Source: Candidatus Moraniibacteriota bacterium
GTDB taxonomy: Bacteria; Patescibacteria; Paceibacteria; Moranbacterales; UBA2206
Direction: 5' to 3'
DNA: 64,000 nucleotides
NCBI GenBank assembly: GCA_030645735.1
Contig: JAUSNP010000005.1
Span: 78,607 to 142,606, forward strand
Both the position numbers and the translations under genes were made by a program. Each line of letters opens with the position of its first letter. Position 1 is the first letter of the stretch. Shown here in pieces: positions 41,455 to 50,316 of this stretch. The notes under the pieces are model-generated. The model was not told the origin of the DNA, made no database searches, and was given only the letters and a program-made list of their open reading frames with translations.

Positions 41455-42462
41455 ATGAAAAAAATAAGCATAGCATTAATCATAATTGCAATCACTGTCA
41501 GCAGTGGATTTTTTTATCTACGCTCGCAAATTTATTTTTCGCACGGCGCGCAAAATCAGAACAGTCTTTTTGAAATCAAGAAGGGGGAGGGCAGCGCGCA
41601 GATTGCCACCAATCTTAAGGAAAAAGGGATTATTTCCGGAAAAGTTTATTTTTGGTTTTATTTAAAAACAAATAATTTACTCGACAAAATTTATCCGGGT
41701 GAATATTTGTTGAATGGCGATATGACAATTCCGGAAGTTGCCGCAATTATCACCAATCCAAAAAAAGTTTTTGAACAAGTTTTGTTCAAAGAAGGTTGGA
41801 CGGCGGCGCAAATGGCGGAGCAGCTGCAGGCGCACGGTTTTGATGGCCAAGCTTTTTTGGAGATTGTGAATAAGCCATCGCAAGATTTGATTTCTCAATT
41901 TAGCGTGCTGTCTGACAAACCAAAATTAGCGTCGTTGGAAGGCTATCTTTTCCCTGATACCTATTATTTTGCCAAAGAAGCGACGCCGGAAGGAATTGTG
42001 AAAAAGATTTTGAATAACACAGAAATAAAATTTGACAGCAATTTGCGAGCGGAAATCAAAAAACAAAGCAAAACAATTTTTGATGTTTTGATTATGGCCA
42101 GTATCGTTGAGCGAGAAGTGAGTACTGATGCTGACCGCGCGCTGGTGAGTGGGCTCTTTTGGAATCGTCTGAAGATTGGGCAAGCATTGCAAAGTGATGC
42201 GACCCTGACATATATTTTTGGTGACAAAGAGGGTGCACACAGTTTGGCGCAAACCAAAACTGATTCGCCCTACAACACTTATGCCAATCCAGGTTTGCCA
42301 ATCGGACCAGTTTCCAACCCAGGACTTTCAGCCATCAAAGCCACGATTTATCCCAAAGATTCACAATACAACTATTTCTTGAGCGATCCCAAGACTGGCC
42401 AAACCATTTTCTCAGCAACTTTTCCCGAGCATGTGGCCAACAAAAATAAATACGGATTATAA
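41455..42462 (+). CDS. mltG: Endolytic murein transglycosylase MltG (YceG)
   Basis: This enzyme cuts nascent glycan strands. An N-terminal membrane anchor (SIALIIIAITVSSGFFYL) precedes a LysM-like segment. The YceG catalytic domain has SLEGYLFPDTYYF, MASIVEREVSTDADRALVSG (catalytic Glu in IVERE), LQSDATLTYIFG and YNTYANPGLPIGPVSNPG. Length 335 residues, typical. A terminator follows. Confidence 0.95.
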   Translation: MKKISIALIIIAITVSSGFFYLRSQIYFSHGAQNQNSLFEIKKGEGSAQIATNLKEKGIISGKVYFWFYLKTNNLLDKIYPGEYLLNGDMTIPEVAAIITNPKKVFEQVLFKEGWTAAQMAEQLQAHGFDGQAFLEIVNKPSQDLISQFSVLSDKPKLASLEGYLFPDTYYFAKEATPEGIVKKILNNTEIKFDSNLRAEIKKQSKTIFDVLIMASIVEREVSTDADRALVSGLFWNRLKIGQALQSDATLTYIFGDKEGAHSLAQTKTDSPYNTYANPGLPIGPVSNPGLSAIKATIYPKDSQYNYFLSDPKTGQTIFSATFPEHVANKNKYGL

Positions 42463-42486
42463 TTTCAGCTGAACAATTTTACATAC

Positions 42487-42516
42487 AAAATCCCCTTCGA
42501 AAAGATGGGGATTTTT
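42487..42516 (+). terminator. mltG terminator
   Basis: AAAATCCCC pairs with GGGGATTTTT. Confidence 0.85.
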
Positions 42517-42568
42517 GGCTTAAAATAGGAAAAATGCAATACTACTAGAGTAGCAGATAAATTTATAC

Positions 42569-42622
42569 TTGCTTTGATATGCGAATCTGTGCTATAATAT
42601 AAAATCATCAGAAATCTGATGT
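42569..42622 (+). promoter_or_regulatory. Promoter (extended -10) and leader hairpin of the 42699 gene
   Basis: TTGCTT (42569-42574), 18 bp, TATAAT (42593-42598) preceded by TGC. The RNA start is near 42605 and is followed at once by the hairpin CATCAG-AAAT-CTGATG (42607-42622). Confidence 0.6.
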
Positions 42623-42698
42623 TGAAGTTGTAACTGTAACTTGACAATTTATGTGCGGTGAGCTTTTTTGGCTATAAAACCAATGCAGGAGAGGAAAA

Positions 42699-43604
42699 AT
42701 GGCGCATGTAACTCGGCAGTTGATAAGAGGTATCAAGTTAGGCGATAAACTATCTATAAATCAGCATAACCAAGAAGGTGGTAGTCCATATGCCTTGCCT
42801 GATATGTTACGCAAGGCTTATCTGGATGCGGGCTATGGGGATTTGCCAACCAATCGAGATGAGGCAGTTGATCGGGGGGCAAAAACATGGAATGGAGCGC
42901 AGGTAGCCATTAATAAACTGGCTGTTGTAGACGGTGTAATTCACGGGAATTTGGTGACTTTACCCTGGATGTACTCCCAGGCGATGAACGATTTGTACAA
43001 CATGCGTATGCCCAACACTTTGTTGGCTCGCATAAGTCCAAATTTTCTCCACGTATCGCTCTTGGCGCAGGTTATGTACAAGGGAGCGTTGTGCCTGGTA
43101 GGGCAGGTTCGCGGAGATGTCATCGGTAAAGGTGAATTGCAAACAGCATTATGTGCTGGGAGCATGAACAAGGCGTGTGCCATTGCCGGTGACGACATGA
43201 TTATACAGGGACTGGAAGATAATCTGATGCGTGAAATCGGACTCAATCTCGGCTGTCTCAATATCAAGCCGGGAAAGATTCTCTTTCATGAACCAGAAGT
43301 CGGCCGCGTCAATCTGGCCAGTGTGTCAGAAGTATATGACTTCGAGCATGTAAGGATGGTTTTTCAAGCCCATCATGACTCTATGGTCACTAGTGGCAGC
43401 AAGCCGGAATGTGCTAGGCTGGCACTAATACCGGTAGCGACTGATCCGTTTAATGTGGTTTGCGACAATGGCGACTCGCGGAGATATGTTGCGAAAGCCA
43501 TTGAATTTTACGACCCGATAACAAAGGATTTCGGGGTTGCGGATTTTCTTTGCCGATATCTCACGCAGGCAGTTATAGATCATCTGATCGAAGCTGACCT
43601 GTAG
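42699..43604 (+). CDS. Orphan hypothetical protein, 301 aa (possible Nudix-like region)
   Basis: No family is certain. The middle (residues about 110-195) reads LLAQVMYKGALCLVGQVRGD, then GELQTALCAGSM and DNLMREIGLNLG. This resembles the strand-helix pattern of Nudix hydrolases, but the GX5EX7REUXEEXGU box is incomplete: REIGL is kept while the Glu pair is absent. The protein has no signal peptide. AGGAGAGG lies 5 nt before the ATG, and the gene has its own promoter and a strong terminator. It is an isolated unit; function unknown. Confidence 0.7.
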   Translation: MAHVTRQLIRGIKLGDKLSINQHNQEGGSPYALPDMLRKAYLDAGYGDLPTNRDEAVDRGAKTWNGAQVAINKLAVVDGVIHGNLVTLPWMYSQAMNDLYNMRMPNTLLARISPNFLHVSLLAQVMYKGALCLVGQVRGDVIGKGELQTALCAGSMNKACAIAGDDMIIQGLEDNLMREIGLNLGCLNIKPGKILFHEPEVGRVNLASVSEVYDFEHVRMVFQAHHDSMVTSGSKPECARLALIPVATDPFNVVCDNGDSRRYVAKAIEFYDPITKDFGVADFLCRYLTQAVIDHLIEADL

Positions 43605-43627
43605 TGCAGTAGCTATGTTTTCGTGTT

Positions 43628-43674
43628 AATCCTCCTGGTTTACGGTATTCCGTAAATCAGGAGGATTTTTTTTA
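43628..43674 (+). terminator. Terminator of the 42699 gene
   Basis: AATCCTCCTGGTTTACGG pairs with CCGTAAATCAGGAGGATT (one mismatch), followed by a T-run. Confidence 0.9.
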
Positions 43675-43746
43675 TTTCAAATTGGATATACTTTATAATT
43701 TGAGAAAATAGTGAGCTCGGTTTTTTAAATTTTTTTAATAAAAAAA

Positions 43747-44610
43747 CTAGCCAAGTATGGCTATAAAAATAACTCCGGCTACCATTATGGCAGAACCAAG
43801 CAATCTTTCCTTGAGTCCTTTTTCTTTGAAAATTAGTCCGCCCATAAAAACAGTCATAACAACGCCCAGTCTTTTGATGGCGATTACATAGGCAACCAGA
43901 GTCATGCTGATAGCAACCATTTGAAGGGATATGGCAACGGCAGTGAATGAGCCCATAATCGAAATGGTTTTGAAATTTTTGATGAAATATTGTTTGTTTA
44001 TTTTTTTATAAACAAAAGGCAACAAAAATACAGCCGTGGCCATGTTGAGAGCGAAAACCCAAAAAAGCGGATAGGAAGCTTTGACTCCAATTTTGTCGAT
44101 GCTGGAAGTTATGCTCCAGACAAAAGCAACAAAAAGCATCAGGCGCGGACCTTCATTTTTTAACAAAGCCTTGAATGGCGCCGTCCAATGTTCATGGCGC
44201 ATTTCAATGTTCAGGACATAAGAGCCGAATGTGATGAGTAGCACGCCAAAAAATCCGAAAGCATTGGGAAATTCTCCAGTTATTAGTGGCGATATTCCCA
44301 GTAGAAAAAGCGGAGTGAAAGTTGACATCGGCGCCACCAGGGAAATGTCGGATTTTTTCAAGGCTCGTGTGGCCGTAGTAGCTGTCACGACGCTAAGAAT
44401 GCCACCTATGATTAGGAAAATAATAAATTCTTGTTTGATTTCAGGGAAACCTAAAAAAATAATCACAGGCAAAAGTAATATTGTTGCAACAGAACTGCTT
44501 CCCCAAATAAGGGAGTATCCACTCTCTTCAGGATCGCGCAGTTTGCCTTTGAAAAAAACCTCCCGAAAGGAGACAATGACTGCTGTTGCAAAGGCAAATA
44601 CGAACCACAT
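43747..44610 (-). CDS. EamA/DMT family transporter
   Basis: This 287-residue protein has about ten hydrophobic segments in two five-helix halves, the EamA layout (GGILSVVTATTATRALKKSD in the first half, KRLGVVMTVFMGGLIFKEK in the second). Members export amino acids, nucleosides and other metabolites; the substrate is not predictable. It is single and convergent with the 42699 gene. Confidence 0.88.
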   Translation of the reverse strand: MWFVFAFATAVIVSFREVFFKGKLRDPEESGYSLIWGSSSVATILLLPVIIFLGFPEIKQEFIIFLIIGGILSVVTATTATRALKKSDISLVAPMSTFTPLFLLGISPLITGEFPNAFGFFGVLLITFGSYVLNIEMRHEHWTAPFKALLKNEGPRLMLFVAFVWSITSSIDKIGVKASYPLFWVFALNMATAVFLLPFVYKKINKQYFIKNFKTISIMGSFTAVAISLQMVAISMTLVAYVIAIKRLGVVMTVFMGGLIFKEKGLKERLLGSAIMVAGVIFIAILG

Positions 44611-44689
44611 AAATGTTTTTTTAAATACATATTTATATTAAGACACTTCGGTATAATTCACAAGGAATTTTGTTGAATCACGCAAGTCC

Positions 44690-44719
44690 TTGACAAACAC
44701 ATCCATTGTGTGGTAATAT
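44690..44719 (+). promoter_or_regulatory. Promoter of the sigma-4/HARE gene
   Basis: TTGACA (44690-44695), 18-bp spacer, TAATAT (44714-44719). The spacer contains an inverted CACA-TCCAT-TGTG. Confidence 0.6.
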
Positions 44720-44749
44720 GGTTTGAACTAAAAAATATAACATTTACAT

Positions 44750-45808
44750 ATGAAAAAAGGCAACAAATCAAGCGAAAACACAACAAAAGGCTCAATGCCG
44801 AGCTTCTTTGAATTGGCCAATTCTTTGTTGGCAAATTTGCCACAACGATCACAAGAAATTGTGAAAAAGCGCTTTGGCTTGGTGGATGGCCGAGCGGAAA
44901 CTCTGGAAAAAATCGGTCAAGACTATGACATCACTCGTGAGCGAGTGCGTCAAATTATTGCAGATGCGATCAAGAAGATTTCCAAATATTCTGATATGGA
45001 AGCTTTTCGTGAGGCGGAAGAGAAAATAGTTTTTGCAATCAGTCAAAGAGATGGTATAATAAATGAAGAAAAGTTGATTGAGGATTTGGGTTTCGACCAT
45101 CCAGGCGAAGCTAACTCAGTTGTATTTTTTGCGGTTTGTTCAAACAAGATTATTGAAATTGAAGAAAAAGGATCTTTGAAAAAATCACGCGCTCTTTCCA
45201 ATGATATTTTGATCAAGGTGGCAGATACGGCTGAAGCAGCCAAACATGTTTTGACTGCCGCAGGAACCCCGCTGACTGATGATGAAATCGCACATGAAAT
45301 TGGCAAGAAAAAAGGTGAATTGAGCAAGAGCGAGATCTTGAATTTCTTGAGCATTCTTTCAAACATTTCAAAAAATAAATTTGGCAAATGGGGTTTCACC
45401 AATTGGATGGAAATCAATCCAAAAGGAACTCGCGAGCGAATTTATTTGGTTTTGAAAGAACACAAAAAATCTTTGCATTTCACGGAAATCGCCAAAATTA
45501 TTGATGATTTGGGAATCAGCAAGAGGAAGTCTCACCCACAAACAGTCCACAATGAATTGATCAAGGATGATAGATTTGTGTTGATTGGCCGAGGGACTTA
45601 TGCCTTGCGTGAATGGGGATATTCTCCAGGTGCCATCAAGGATGTTTTGGAAGATATTTTGAAAAAGAGCGGACGACATATGAGCAAGGATGAGATTCTG
45701 GAAGAAGTGGCAAAATTGCGCAAGGTCAAAAAAACAACTGTGATGATAAACTTGAATAACAACGCTAAATTTGAAAAACACGGTGACAAATATGCTTGGA
45801 AAGCATAA
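44750..45808 (+). CDS. Sigma-70 region-4-like and HARE-HTH protein
   Basis: The 352 residues start with a sigma-factor region 4 helix-turn-helix (LPQRSQEIVKKRFGL, then ETLEKIGQDYDITRERVRQI, residues about 28-80). No region 2 is present. Two later winged-helix segments, about 220-290 (KKSLHFTEIAKIIDDLGISK, then RFVLIGRGTYALREWGY) and 295-350 (GRHMSKDEILEEVAKLRKVK), resemble HARE-HTH domains. Known HARE-HTH proteins include RNA polymerase delta (RpoE) of Firmicutes. A role as an RNA-polymerase-associated regulator is inferred. Confidence 0.85.
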   Translation: MKKGNKSSENTTKGSMPSFFELANSLLANLPQRSQEIVKKRFGLVDGRAETLEKIGQDYDITRERVRQIIADAIKKISKYSDMEAFREAEEKIVFAISQRDGIINEEKLIEDLGFDHPGEANSVVFFAVCSNKIIEIEEKGSLKKSRALSNDILIKVADTAEAAKHVLTAAGTPLTDDEIAHEIGKKKGELSKSEILNFLSILSNISKNKFGKWGFTNWMEINPKGTRERIYLVLKEHKKSLHFTEIAKIIDDLGISKRKSHPQTVHNELIKDDRFVLIGRGTYALREWGYSPGAIKDVLEDILKKSGRHMSKDEILEEVAKLRKVKKTTVMINLNNNAKFEKHGDKYAWKA

Positions 45809-45871
45809 TTGCAATCACCAAATCTTTGTATAAGCACAAAAAAATAAAAAAAAGTTAATTTGCAACGACAA

Positions 45872-47113
45872 ATGACTGAACAAATTGAAATCATAAAAAG
45901 CATCCTGCAACCACTTGCCCAATTTTGGTGGCTAATATTGCCGGTACTTTTTTATTATGTCTTTTATCTGATTTGGATGGATTTTGTGATGGATAATTGG
46001 TCAGGTAAACAAGAGTGGACAATTATTGAACTTATTCCACCTAAGGACTTAGAGAAAGGCCCTAAACCGATGGAGTCTGTGTATCATGGCTTGATGGGTT
46101 CAGTAAAGAGTTATCATGCAGTAGAGGAATTTGTCTATGGTATGGATACAGACAAATTCAGTTTTGAGCTGGTTGGTTTGGGCGGAGAAGTCCATTTTTA
46201 TGTCAGGGTGCAGAAATATCTGCGAGTCTTTTTGGAATCGCAAATTTATGCTCAATATCCGGGAATTGAAATTTTAGAAGTGCCAGATTATATGGATAAT
46301 TTTCCAAAGATTGCGCCGAATCGCGATTGGAAAGTGTGGGGATCAGATTTGATTTTAGTTGCTGATGATGCGATTCCAATCAGAACTTATGACAAATTTG
46401 AAGAAGATATCACCGGCACTATGATTGATCCGTTGGCTGCTTATATCGAGCTCTTTGCTTCTTTGCCACCTGGACAAAATATTCTATTGCAACATATCGT
46501 AAAACCTTTACCCGAAGCTTGGATAAAAAAAGAGAGAAAAAAATTGATAGATAAATTGGCTGGCCGAACATCCTCTTCATCAAAAAGTGTTTGGCAACAT
46601 TTTCTGGAAGTGTTTGTTTATATGCCAGCTGGCTTGCTGGGCTTAGTGGAATTTCCAACAGAGACCAAGAAAGAACAACAGCCCCTAGCCTTCCGTTTGA
46701 CTCCAGGTGAACAAGAGCAATTGAAAGCCATCGAAGAAAATATGGGTAAAACCATGTATAAAGTGAAAATACGCTTTGTGTGTATTGGAAAGAAAGAAGG
46801 ATTCGACATGGCCAATGTTGGCGGATTTTTTGGTGTGATGCGTCAATTCGGTGATTTAAATTTGAATACTCTCAAACCGGATAAAACCAAAACTTCAGCC
46901 TATTTCATCAATATAGAGGCCAGAGGTTTAGCGATGAAGAGAAGGTTGCTGAATCGTTATCGCAAGAGAAATACGGATGGTAACAATGTGATTCTTTCGT
47001 CCTCAGAATTGGCAACTTTGTATCATATTCCCGATATGGGAGTTATGACGCCAGCTTTGCCAAGAGTTGAATCTAAAAAGGGCACGGCGCCTTCTAATTT
47101 GCCTATCGGGTGA
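45872..47113 (+). CDS. Membrane-anchored partner protein of the VirD4-like ATPase, 413 aa
   Basis: No named family recognised, but the gene pair with the next ATPase looks like a conserved CPR cassette. One N-terminal membrane helix (FWWLILPVLFYYVFYLIW) is followed by a large cytoplasmic alpha/beta region of about 360 residues. This has VGLGGEVHFYVRVQKYLRVFLE, PGIEILEVPDY, an EQEQLKAIEENM helix and a C-terminal basic region. An in-frame TTG at 45860 is less likely than the ATG at 45872. It lies 112 nt upstream of the ATPase with a repeated leader between. It probably docks the ATPase at the membrane. Confidence 0.75.
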   Translation: MTEQIEIIKSILQPLAQFWWLILPVLFYYVFYLIWMDFVMDNWSGKQEWTIIELIPPKDLEKGPKPMESVYHGLMGSVKSYHAVEEFVYGMDTDKFSFELVGLGGEVHFYVRVQKYLRVFLESQIYAQYPGIEILEVPDYMDNFPKIAPNRDWKVWGSDLILVADDAIPIRTYDKFEEDITGTMIDPLAAYIELFASLPPGQNILLQHIVKPLPEAWIKKERKKLIDKLAGRTSSSSKSVWQHFLEVFVYMPAGLLGLVEFPTETKKEQQPLAFRLTPGEQEQLKAIEENMGKTMYKVKIRFVCIGKKEGFDMANVGGFFGVMRQFGDLNLNTLKPDKTKTSAYFINIEARGLAMKRRLLNRYRKRNTDGNNVILSSSELATLYHIPDMGVMTPALPRVESKKGTAPSNLPIG

Positions 47114-47225
47114 TGATATAAATCGCAAATCAATCACGAATCTTTCCCGAATGATCACGAATGAAATCTGAAAAATTAGAGATTATTAGAGTTTAATTAG
47201 TGTAATATTAGAGATTTATAACATC
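47114..47225. repeat. 112-bp leader repeat, copy 1
   Basis: GATGATATAAATCGCAAATC, then CCCGAATGATCACGAA and GAGATTATTAGAGTTTAATT, ending ATTTATAAC before the ATG. Copies lie at 59174-59288 (before rpmJ) and 59403-59509 (before rpsM). Confidence 0.85.
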
Positions 47226-49208
47226 ATGCCAGAAATAAATTTTTTTGCTAAAACTAATTTCAGAAATCAGGAAGTGAGCTTCGGTATCAAGCGCGATGAT
47301 CGAAGGCGGCACATGTATGTGATTGGAAAGACTGGAATGGGAAAATCTAATCTTTTGGAGAATATGGCTATTCAGGATATTCGCAATGGCGAAGGTGTTT
47401 GTGTAGTTGATCCGCACGGTGAGTTTGCGGAAAAGATGTTGCAAGCAGTGCCAGCGGAGCGCATCAACGATGTAGTCTATTTCAATCCGTCGGATGCGGA
47501 ATTTCCAATCGCTTTCAACATTTTGGAATCAGTGGCGGATGATAAGAAAAATCTCGTGGCTTCCGGTATGATGGGCGTGTTCAAAAAGATTTGGCCGGAT
47601 GTGTGGAGCGCTCGAATGGAATATATTTTGAGCAATACAATTTTGGCACTTTTGGATTTTCCGGGTTCAACTATGCTGGGAGTGAATCGCATGATGTCTG
47701 ACAAAGATTTTAGAAAACGAGTCTATCCAAAAATCAAAGATCCAGTGGTAAAATCTTTTTGGCTCAATGAGTTTGACAAGTGGGAGGATAAGTTTCGAAA
47801 AGAAGCGGTGGCAGCTATTCAAAACAAAGTCGGACAGTTTTTATCTTCTTCAGTCATTCGCCATATTGTGGGGCAACCAAAATCGACCATTGATATGCGT
47901 GACATTATGGACAATCAAAAAATCTTGATTGTGAATTTGTCCAAAGGTCGGATTGGTGAAGACTCGATGCGACTTTTGGGTGGAATGCTGATCACAAAAA
48001 TTCAGTTGGCAGCTATGAGTCGTGTAGATATGCCAGAGGAAGACAGAGTAGATTTTTATTTATATGTGGATGAATTCCAAAACTTTGCCACAGAATCTTT
48101 TGCTAACATTTTGTCTGAAGCCAGAAAATATAAATTGAATCTGATTTTGGCGCATCAATATATCAATCAGTTGATTTTTGATGGCAATGCCACGGTGCGT
48201 GACGCTGTGTTTGGCAATGTGGGAACGATTGTGTCTTTCCGTGTGGGCGCGGAAGATGCGGAAGCCTTGGAGAAGGAATTTGAGCCAGTTTTCATGATGA
48301 ATGATATTGTGAATCTTTCTAAATATCACATCTATCTGAAATTGATGATTGATGGCGTGGCAGGGGATGCTTTTTCAGCCACAACTTTGCCTCCACTTGA
48401 TCTGACTGGAACAAGTGGCAATGAAGAAAAAATTATTCGCGTGACACGGGAGAAATGTGGCCGGCCAAAAAGTGAGGTGGAGGATCGCATTGCTCGCTGG
48501 AGTGGTATGGAAGTTTTCAAAGAAGCACCCGCTGGTGGACAAGAAGAGGCTGATGATATGGATTCAGAATTGTATGAAGGACCAAGCGTGACAATTGAAC
48601 CGCCTCCAGCTTCAACCCCAACGCTTATTTTTAGACCAACCAATCCGCCGGTTGAGTCACCAGTTATTCGACCAGTAGTGACTCCAGTAGCAAGACCAAT
48701 CGCTGTGCCTGTCGCTCAAAAGTCAGTAGCTCCGGTAGCAAAGACTGTTGTGCAAACAGCAGTGTCTGCCACAATGCAAAAAATTGAATCGGCATTGAGT
48801 CAACCATCTGCACCAGCTGAGGTTGCAGTTGAAAAACCAAAGGAAATGTATTCAACTATTTGCGCGACTTGTGAAGAAATAATTACGGTGCCGTTCAAAC
48901 CAGATCCCGCCCGTCCAGCTTTTTGTCGAGAGTGCTTGAAAGAGCATCAGCGCATGATGGCCAGAAAGAAAAATGAATTGGCGGAACAACAAGCTCCAGC
49001 AGTGCGAGTGAATCCAATTGTGGCTAAGATTGAACCAGAAAAAAACATTGCGCCAGAATCACAGCGAGTGGTGCATGCTCCGCAAGACAAGCCGATGAGC
49101 CTGTCTCAAATGTCTCACATTGCTCCCAAAGCTTTCCGTTCACAAAAGCAAAAGCCAGACCTGGGCGCAATCCGAAGCATCATTCAGGAGGCTAGAACTG
49201 AGAAATAG
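47226..49208 (+). CDS. TraG/VirD4/HerA-like DNA-pump ATPase with C-terminal zinc ribbon
   Basis: The 660 residues carry Walker A IGKTGMGKS (residues 33-41), VVDPHGEFAEKML, and Walker B FYLYVDEFQNF near residue 276. LNLILAHQYINQL and NVGTIVSFRVGAEDAE follow, the pattern of VirD4/TraG coupling proteins and HerA-FtsK-type pumps. The usual N-terminal membrane helices are missing; the neighbour provides one. After a Pro/Val-rich linker (about 455-535) a zinc-ribbon with two CxxC pairs appears (CATCEEIITVPFKPD ... FCRECL). It ends SIIQEARTEK. DNA or protein substrates are unknown; there are no other type IV secretion genes here. Confidence 0.85.
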   Translation: MPEINFFAKTNFRNQEVSFGIKRDDRRRHMYVIGKTGMGKSNLLENMAIQDIRNGEGVCVVDPHGEFAEKMLQAVPAERINDVVYFNPSDAEFPIAFNILESVADDKKNLVASGMMGVFKKIWPDVWSARMEYILSNTILALLDFPGSTMLGVNRMMSDKDFRKRVYPKIKDPVVKSFWLNEFDKWEDKFRKEAVAAIQNKVGQFLSSSVIRHIVGQPKSTIDMRDIMDNQKILIVNLSKGRIGEDSMRLLGGMLITKIQLAAMSRVDMPEEDRVDFYLYVDEFQNFATESFANILSEARKYKLNLILAHQYINQLIFDGNATVRDAVFGNVGTIVSFRVGAEDAEALEKEFEPVFMMNDIVNLSKYHIYLKLMIDGVAGDAFSATTLPPLDLTGTSGNEEKIIRVTREKCGRPKSEVEDRIARWSGMEVFKEAPAGGQEEADDMDSELYEGPSVTIEPPPASTPTLIFRPTNPPVESPVIRPVVTPVARPIAVPVAQKSVAPVAKTVVQTAVSATMQKIESALSQPSAPAEVAVEKPKEMYSTICATCEEIITVPFKPDPARPAFCRECLKEHQRMMARKKNELAEQQAPAVRVNPIVAKIEPEKNIAPESQRVVHAPQDKPMSLSQMSHIAPKAFRSQKQKPDLGAIRSIIQEARTEK

Positions 49209-49231
49209 TAAAAATGTTGCTTGTATAACTC

Positions 49232-49257
49232 AAAAACCCTGCACTGGCAGGGTTTTT
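49232..49257 (+). terminator. Terminator after the VirD4-like gene
   Basis: AAAAACCCTGC pairs with GCAGGGTTTTT. Confidence 0.9.
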
Positions 49258-49288
49258 GGCTTAAATAGGTCGTATTATCGCCGTGACC

Positions 49289-49437
49289 TTGACTTTTATA
49301 TTAAAATGTGCTAGTATTCACAATTAGTACATTAACAACCACCACCTATGTGGCAATAAGCAGATTAGGCTCGACCTAGTCTTTTTGTTGCCACAGTTGG
49401 GTGGTTAGAAGTTAAAAAGATATTTTAGGAGAGAAAG
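49289..49437 (+). promoter_or_regulatory. Promoter and structured leader of the 49438 gene
   Basis: TTGACT (49289-49294), 17 bp, TAGTAT (49312-49317). The ~115-nt leader holds three nested helices: AACCACC/GGTGGTT (49337-49343 with 49400-49406), GTGGCAA/TTGCCAC (49350-49356 with 49388-49394) and GATTAGG/CCTAGTC (49363-49369 with 49375-49381). GGAGAG before the ATG is outside the structure. Confidence 0.6.
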
Positions 49438-50115
49438 ATGAAAAAGTTGAGTGTTGTATCTATATTGGCAATGGCTTTGGCTTTGGTGGGAATGATTGCT
49501 TCTTCGGCACTTGCCGACGGAGCGGACATTCTTCCCTGGTCATATCCGAATGGCCAGGAGGGACAGACTTTTGCCTTCGGTATTTCCCAGAAGATTTCCA
49601 ATCCACAAATAAGAATCAATGTCGGAGGCGGGAATCGCAAGAGTGTCTCCGCCGTTACGCTTGATGAGGACAATTGGGCGGAGGTGTCAATCCTTAAAGA
49701 GGGTGCGTATAATATTCGCGTCACTGTAAAGGGTGAAGAGCAACTCACTCAAAACCTTTCTCGGAGCGTGCATGTGCACATTGAATACCCAGTCAAAGTG
49801 GGTAAGGTGTATTTCCGAGATCATTATCGGATGCACCTCGCCAATGGCAACATCGGCTACACCTTTATGGTTTATCCGCAGTTCGGCTACGAGATGCCGG
49901 ATCGCATCGACGCCGAGGTTACTTTTGGCGATGTGATTAAGGAAGTCTCTTTCAGCTGCGGACAGAACTACATCCGCAACCAGGGGTATTGCGAGACTAA
50001 CATCGTCGAGCTCACCCCGAGTGAATATGTAGAGGTGTTGGGTGAAACCTACACCTGTTTAAAAACTGATGAAACGGAAAGCTGTCAAAACATCCGTTTT
50101 GTCAATTTCCAATAA
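49438..50115 (+). CDS. Secreted orphan protein, 225 aa
   Basis: A clear signal peptide (MKKLSVVSILAMALALVGM, with a likely cut after SSALA) precedes a ~200-residue beta-rich domain. The first half (NPQIRINVGGGNRKSVSAVT, then GAYNIRVTVKGEE) resembles an immunoglobulin-like sandwich. The second half has four cysteines (FSCGQ, GYCETN, YTCLK, ESCQN) that could form two disulfides. I do not recognise a family. It has its own promoter, leader and terminator. Confidence 0.72.
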   Translation: MKKLSVVSILAMALALVGMIASSALADGADILPWSYPNGQEGQTFAFGISQKISNPQIRINVGGGNRKSVSAVTLDEDNWAEVSILKEGAYNIRVTVKGEEQLTQNLSRSVHVHIEYPVKVGKVYFRDHYRMHLANGNIGYTFMVYPQFGYEMPDRIDAEVTFGDVIKEVSFSCGQNYIRNQGYCETNIVELTPSEYVEVLGETYTCLKTDETESCQNIRFVNFQ

Positions 50116-50135
50116 GTGGCTAAGGAGGGAGCTAT

Positions 50136-50184
50136 GAGCAACTATGTTTCGAAGATTCATTCGAAACCTCTAGTTGCTTTTTTT
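50136..50184 (+). terminator. Terminator of the 49438 gene
   Basis: GAGCAACTA/TAGTTGCT with an inner GTTTCGAA/TTCGAAAC helix, followed by a T-run. Confidence 0.88.
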
Positions 50185-50229
50185 ATTTACACAAAAGGCT
50201 AAATATAATATGATTACTCTATGATCGCT

Positions 50230-50306
50230 GTCATTCCCGCGTAGGCGGGAATCTAGGGTAGAAACTTAATGATGCATGACTGGATTCCCGTTTCCACGGG
50301 AATGAC
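50230..50306. repeat. GTCATTCCCG...GGGAATGAC dispersed element
   Basis: The ends GTCATTCCCGCG and CGGGAATGAC are inverted, and inner GGCGGGAATC and GGATTCCCG are also inverted. This is a class of element widely seen in bacteria. It runs into the reading frame of mnmA and creates a false N-terminal extension (WIPVSTGMT). Confidence 0.8.
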
Positions 50307-50316
50307 AATTATACAA

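Noticed and set aside
47226..49208. VirD4-like gene as part of an integrated conjugative element
   Set aside because: No relaxase, integrase, mating-pair genes or att repeats were found around it. Neighbours are housekeeping genes.
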